Below, in pieces: positions 58,985-64,000 of a DNA stretch of 64,000 nt. The stretch lies in assembly GCA_003255025.1 (NCBI GenBank), contig QANY01008225.1:248001-312000 (forward strand), given 5' to 3'. Position 1 is the first letter of the stretch; every line of letters starts with the position of its first letter. The stretch is from Datisca glomerata (lineage: Eukaryota > Streptophyta > Magnoliopsida > Cucurbitales > Datiscaceae). The notes under the pieces were generated by a model, which saw only the letters and a program-made list of their open reading frames with translations, did not search any database and was not told the DNA's origin. Made by a program: the position numbers and the translations under genes.

Positions 58985-59766
58985 GGACATTTCACATGCT
59001 TTTAGATTGACTTTAATCCATGACCGTTTGATTAAAATTTATTCCCATTCCCCCACCCCCACGCCAAACACCTCATCCACCTACCTCTCTTTTCTTCTAT
59101 CTTTTATGAGAAATTTCTACATGAAGACCCTTGTGGAGAACAATAACTAAATTAGGACCCCAAGTCCTATTGAATGATTCTTAGTATTTTTAGATGTTAA
59201 AAGACTTATTTACCCCTTATCATATGACTCTCTCTCTCTCCCTATCTGGGCATTCTCCCAATACTTGCAGAGAAGAACAACACCCGCACTCATTCACAGG
59301 ACAGAACAAATAAAATTGGGCTTTTTGCTAAACTAGATCGCTATACTAACTATTTTACAGAAATAAACCCATAAAATTGGGCATTTCACATGCTTTTAGA
59401 TTGACTTTAATCCATGACCGTTTGATTAATATTTCTTCCCATTCCCCCACCCCCACGCCAAACACCTTATCCACCTACCTCTCTTTTCTTCTATCTTTTA
59501 TGAGAAATTTCTACATGAAGACCCTTGTGGAGAACAATAACTAAATTAGGACCCCAAGTCCTATTGAATGATTCTTAGTATTTTTAGATGTTAAAAGACT
59601 TATTTACCCCTTATCATACGACTCTCTCTCTCCCTATCTGGGCATTCTCCCAATACTTGCAGAGAAGAACAACACCCGCACTCATTCACAAGACAGAACA
59701 AATAAAATTGGGCTTTTTGTTAAACTAGATCCCTATACTAACTATTTTACAGAAATAAACCCATAC
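58985..59766 (+). repeat. 392-394-bp tandem duplication at the left edge of the nested inverted-repeat element
   Basis: Two nearly identical units occupy about 58985-59373 and 59379-59766, both starting GGACAT/GGGCAT then TTCACATGCTTTTAGATTG. Both include CCCCCACCCCCACGCCAAACACC and the outer terminus TGAGAAATTTC, and end with the first bases of the inner element (TTTTACAGAAATAAACCC). The duplication therefore postdates the inner insertion. Confidence 0.92.
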
Positions 59767-60544
59767 ACTAAGTTTTGTTTCCCATGGCCCCTGACTCACA
59801 TTCCACTCAAAATGTATTTAGGAAGTTACATGTTTACCATTTACCTCATTTCTCTTTTTTTTTTTCATTTTTCCACTTCTTCTTCATTTCCTTCTACGTT
59901 TTCTTCGTCGTCTTCTTCTTCATCTTCTGACTTTTTCATGCAACAATAAAATATTTATTTATTTTCTTCTTCGTGTTCATGAATTCTCTTGGAATATTTA
60001 TTTATTTCCCTTTTCTGAAAATAGGTTTTTTCCCATTTTTACAGAGCTAAACCAGAAGATCTGAGCGACAACCCAGATCTGAAAATGGGTTTTTACCCAT
60101 TTTTGGGCAGCAATTCATTCTTCTAGTTCATTTTTGACGTTTTACTTTTTTTTAATCCTTGGACGTTTTATTTTTGGAGTGTCATTCATGGGGTTATACT
60201 GGCGTCATGTACACATCGTGTAGACTACACGATGGATACACTGGCATCGTGTAGCCATTGTGTAGTGTTCATGAATTTTCTAAGAATATTTATTTATTTT
60301 ATTTTTTTAGAAAATTAGTTTTTACTCATTTTTACAGATCTGAACCAGAAGATCTGACGACAACCCAGATCTAAAAATGAGTTTTTGCATATTTTTACAA
60401 ATCTGAACCATATCTAGCCACAAACCAGATCCGAAAACGGGTTCTTACCCATTTTTGGCAGCAATTCCTTCTTCTAGTTCTTTTTTGACATTTTAGTTTT
60501 TTTAATCCTTTGACGTTTTATTTTTGGAGTGTCATTCATGGGGG

Positions 60545-61445
60545 TACACTAGCGTCGTGTACCTATGATGTAGCCATCATGTAGATTACACGATGGGTAC
60601 ACTAGCATTATGTAGTCATCGTGTAGTCTACACGATGGCTACACGACGCTAGTGTACTCATCGAGTAGACTACACGTAGCCTAAATGATGCCAATGTAGT
60701 CATCGTGTAGTCTACACGATGGTTACACGACGCTAGTGTCCTTATCGTGCAAACTACACGATGCCAGTGTAGCTATCGTGTACTATATAATGTAGCCATT
60801 GTATAATCTACACGACGCTAGTGTAGCCATCGCGTAGTCTATACTATGGTTACACGACACTAGTGTACGCATCGTATAGACTACACGATACCAGTGTAGC
60901 CATCGTGTAGTATATAGGGTAGCCATTGTATAGTCTACACGACGCGAGTGTAACCATCATGTAGTCTACATGATGACTACACTAGCGTCGTGTAGTCTAC
61001 ACGATGGCTACACTAATGTCGTGTAGTCTACACGATGGCTACACTAGCATCGTGTAAACTACGTGTATACTACACGATGGCTACACTAGTCTCATGTACA
61101 CTACATGTATACTACACGATGGCTATACTAGTGTCATGTAGACTACATGTAAACTACACGATGGCTACACGATGCTAGTGTACCCATCATGTACACTACA
61201 CGATGGCTACACGATGCCAGTGTACCCATCGTGTACACTACACGATGGCTACATGATGCCAGTGTACCCATCGTGTAGACTGCACGATGGCTACATGATG
61301 CCAGTGTACCCATCGTGCAGACTTCACGATTGCTGCACGTTGCCAATGCACCCATCGTGTACTCTCCACGATGACTGCACGATGTCAGTGTACCCATCGT
61401 GTAGTCTCCACGATGGTTATACGATAGGTACACGACGCTGGTGTA
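60545..61445. repeat. self-complementary minisatellite at the centre of the foldback element
   Basis: About 900 bp built from the words CTACACGATGGCTACAC, GATGCTAGTGTAC and CATCGTGTAG in alternating orientation. Both CTACACGAT and ATCGTGTAG recur dozens of times. In 61170-61400 the array settles into a regular 42-bp period. Each unit can pair with its neighbours as well as with distant units. Confidence 0.95.
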
Positions 61446-61819
61446 CCCCCATGAATGACACTCCAAAAATAAAACGTCAAAGGATTAAAAAAAATGTCGA
61501 AAAAGAACTAAATGAAGGAATTACTGCCCAAAATGGGTAAAAACCAATTTTCAATCTGGTTTATGGCCAGATATGGTTCAGATATGTAAAAATAGGTAAA
61601 AACTCATTTTCAGATCTCGGTCAGATCTTGTTTATCGTCAGATCTATAAAAATGGGTAAAAACCCATTTTTAGATCTGATTTGTCGCTAGATATGGTCCA
61701 GATTTATAAAAATAGGTAACAACTCATTTTCAGAAAAAAAAAAAAAGAAAATAAATAAATATTTTCAGAAAATTCATGAACATGGAGAAGAAAATAAATA
61801 AATATTTTGTTGTTGCATG

Positions 61820-61925
61820 AAGAAGTAAGAAGATGAAGAAGAAGATGAAGAAGAAGATGAAGAAGAAGATGAAGAAGAAGACGAAGAAGAAAATGAAGAA
61901 GAAAACGTAGAAGAAAACGAAGAAG
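61820..61925. repeat. GAAGAA/GATGAA trinucleotide-rich tract in the right arm
   Basis: A run of AAGAAGATG-like triplets, the complement of the CTTCTTCAT tract at 59875-59930 in the left arm. The minus-strand polyserine/polyleucine frames it creates are not genes. Confidence 0.85.
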
Positions 61926-62756
61926 TGGAAAAAATGAAAAAAAAAAAAGAGAAGGAGAAATGAGGTGAAGGGTAAACATATAACTTCATAAATACATTTT
62001 TAGTAGAATGTGGGCCAGAGGTCAGGGGAAACAAAAATTAGTGTATGAGTCCATTTCTGTAAAATATTTAGTGTAGGGGTTCAGTTTAACAAAAAACCCA
62101 ACAAAATTTAACTAATAATTTGAAAAAAAAAATGTAACAATTCTCTCCCTATTTCTTTCTTTACTCTACAGTTTTCCCATTTCACCTTCAAGAGCAACAT
62201 TTCCCTTCTAAACTTTTTCCTAAAACCCTAACCCTTTTATTCCATCTTTCATCTTCTTTCCTTCGGCTTCACAGATTGACGACTTTCCTTCCTTCCTTCC
62301 ACTTGAAGAAGCTCGGGGTGCAGCTCAAAGACAAGGAATTATTTTACCCCTGTCTTGAAAATTTCATGTCCTTGACCCACCGCGTCTGAAAATTTCTCCT
62401 GAACCGTAAATTTGAGTTCTAAATTTCAGATGTAAGGGTATCCATTTCCTGATTGGAATTTCTTGAGGGGCGATGGAGAACAACAACAGCAACGGACAAC
62501 TGACAGAGAGGATGAATGGGAGAATCCCACGGAGAGAGAGCTTCTGAGAGATTTGTAATAGAATGGGTAGAAGGAATTATTAGTCTTTCACTCCCTAATA
62601 AAAGCCAAGAATCGTTGATATAACAATTGGGGTCTTAATTTCATTATATATCTTCACATGGGGTCTTTACATGGAAATTTCTCATCTTTTATTACAATTA
62701 AAGATCACATGTGGGTTCCTAAAAGTAGGACACTTCCCCATTTTTCTTTGATCTTT

Positions 62757-62885
62757 GGGGTTTTTTGTTAAATTAGACCCCTAGACTAATCATTTTGCTT
62801 ATCCTAGTTTCTGATCCACTTTTCACTCAAAAAATATTTATGAAGTTACATGTTTACCCTTCACCTTATCCAAATATATGTCACA
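62757..62885. mobile_element. third copy of the foldback terminal sequence
   Basis: GGGGTTTTTTGTTAAATTAGACCCCTAG and the following GAAGTTACATGTTTACCCTTCACCTTA match the left end of the foldback element in the same orientation. No opposite terminus lies within the window, so it is a solo arm or the start of another copy that runs out of the window. Confidence 0.65.
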
Positions 62886-64000
62886 CTTTGTCTTTCTCTC
62901 TTTCTCTATGCTTTTTCTTTTTCTCTCTGTAAAATGAGTTTTTCCCTGAAGAAGACATGAATGAACCGAAGAAGATGACCTCTACATTCTTGCCAAAGAA
63001 GATGACCGAATCTCTGCAACCGAAGAAGATGACTGAATCTCTTAGTCTCTTTCCAGTCGGTCTCTAAAGGTACATTGCAACTTCTACTATTTAGATGAGA
63101 TGATATGAAGAAGAGTATAGTGAATCAGTTACATGAAACACTGAAGAAAATGCGGATTTTTTAATAACTTTAGGGTACTCTGCGCTTTAGATTTCTCTTG
63201 ATCCTTTCAAGGTGTTTTGATATCTGTATTGTGTGGAGGTCTTTCAGTCTCCTCTTCTGCATGGAGACAAGGTAAGTGTATGTTTTTTTATCTTGTTGGA
63301 TTGTGGTGATTAAGCCCATACACACTTTCGTTTTAAGCAAGCCTAAAAGAAATGTATGTTTAAGTGCGGTGCGCGGTTTGTTCTTTTTTGTTTTATGTCT
63401 ATCTTTAAACAAAAACGTAATTTTTTCTTTATTTGTTTGGTCATTCTATTATCTATGCTACTCATCAAGAAACTGTTACTTATTGTACTGTAATAGAAAA
63501 GTAGGGAAAAGAAATCTCCTATCTCTGTTTTCTCTTTTTCTTTTAGATGGTAAAATACAAATTTTCTTATTTCAAATAACATTGAATTCTTCTCTGAGAG
63601 TAGCAGTAAAATAATGTTGATTAAGGATTATCTCATTACCCGGTTAATTTCATTGAATTTCTTTGTTTAATACATTAAAAAGGAAAAAGGAGATGAGAGT
63701 GAAATTGTTTTCTAATTGGTCTATTTATTTCACACTTTCTCTATATGCCATAGAATTTTCCTTTTACCGTCCTAATTTTGCTTTGCTCGAAATAAAATAT
63801 GAATAACGGAATCTAACTGGGGGTGTGGATTTGAAACTAAAACCTACTTTTATAAAGGAGATGCTTAGTTACTAATGAATTAATGAGTTATGTCCTTGAC
63901 CAATTAATCTTAAATTTTCTTTAGAATTTTATTTGTTATTCTAATTTTGGGAATTTTATAATTAAAATGAGTATTTTATGTCATGTGAAAATGAAAAATT
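62886..64000. other. AT-rich right edge of the window
   Basis: A CT-rich stretch (62895-62935) is followed by GAAGAAGATGACC-like repeats near 62970-63030, then AT-rich sequence with no conserved frame. The open frames at 63170-63614 overlap on both strands and show no family resemblance. It may continue a second foldback-type copy. Confidence 0.35.

Larger units (their letters stand above)
59701..62108. mobile_element. foldback / Mutator-like element, 2390 bp, with long inverted arms
   Basis: Begins GGGCTTTTTGTTAAAC at 59710 and ends GTTTAACAAAAAACCC at 62099. Flanks AATAAAATT (59701-59709) and AACAAAATT (62100-62108) match at 8 of 9 positions, a Mutator-length target duplication. The arms, about 0.8 kb left and 0.65 kb right, pair over their length. 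They share CTATACTAACTATTTTACAG, GAAGTTACATGTTTACC, a CTT/GAA-rich block, blocks of AGATCTGAAAATGGGT against its complement, and GACGTTTTATTTTTGGAGTG against CACTCCAAAAATAAAACGTC. The left arm has an internal duplication (59950-60190 against 60260-60545). No transposase; non-autonomous. Confidence 0.82.
59501..62691. mobile_element. outer inverted-repeat (Mutator-like) element hosting the foldback element
   Basis: The termini TGAGAAATTTC (59501, and a duplicated copy at 59107) and GAAATTTCTCA (to 62684) are inverted. The following bases stay related (ACATGAAGACCC against the complement of GGGTCTTTACAT; GGACCCC against GGGGTCT). TCTTTTA flanks both sides (59494-59500 and 62685-62691). Without the inner insertion it would be about 0.8 kb. 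Its right half contains a 5'-UTR-like CT-rich stretch and a short frame starting MENNNSNGQLTERMN at 62473, possibly captured host sequence. Confidence 0.6.

Noticed and set aside
60545..61445. CRISPR-like array
   Set aside because: Repeats are directly abutting and self-complementary, without unique spacers, in a plant context with no cas genes.
61143..61540. Repetitive open frames on both strands (VYPSC and GTLASCSHR repeats) as protein-coding genes
   Set aside because: They arise from a stop-free palindromic repeat whose period is a multiple of three; no start context, introns or homologous protein.
61704..62034. Minus-strand polyserine and polyleucine frames
   Set aside because: Translation of a GAAGAAGAT trinucleotide tract in the transposon arm.

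Overview
The window is nuclear DNA of a flowering plant, most likely a eudicot. Its base composition is AT-rich, its genes are split by GT-AG introns, and two recognisable plant genes sit in a sea of degenerate plant-type transposable elements. I cannot name the species. No bacterial-style operons, CRISPR arrays, rRNA genes or genuine tRNA genes were seen.

Two intact-looking genes lie head to tail on the + strand. The first (CDS 14980-21504, 12 coding exons, 412 residues) is a group I plant GSK3/SHAGGY-like Ser/Thr kinase. The second (CDS about 24350-28195, 607 residues) is a DRM-type rearranged DNA methyltransferase, the de novo enzyme of RNA-directed DNA methylation. Both carry transposon cargo in introns. 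The kinase has a three-LTR TRIM element in intron 2, a 300-bp triplication in intron 4 that copies a splice acceptor, and an antisense LINE in intron 10. The DRM gene has a tRNA-type SINE in its last intron.

Layout: 1-7.6 kb holds decayed retroelement gag pieces and a LINE fragment. 7.8-12.8 kb holds a possible Helitron, an inverted LTR-like copy and a hAT-like MITE. 12.8-21.5 kb is the kinase gene, and 21.5-28.2 kb is the DRM leader and gene. 28.2-31.1 kb is intergenic with a palindromic MITE. 31.1-42.4 kb is one Ty3/gypsy element interrupted by two solo LTRs, each with matching target-site duplications. 45.4-51.8 kb is a decayed Ty1/copia element bounded by CGTTC duplications, with a chimeric 5' end. 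52-58.8 kb holds direct repeats and a degenerate Helitron Rep region. 59-62.7 kb holds a nested pair of inverted-repeat elements; the inner one is a foldback/Mutator-like element of about 2.4 kb whose centre is a self-complementary minisatellite.

Nothing here looks like a new multi-gene system. The most unusual items are the foldback element with its palindromic core, the decoy splice acceptors made by tandem duplication in the kinase intron, and the nested target-site-marked insertions. Exon structures were worked out by hand from splice signals and family conservation. Element boundaries are quoted only where terminal motifs or target duplications could be read.
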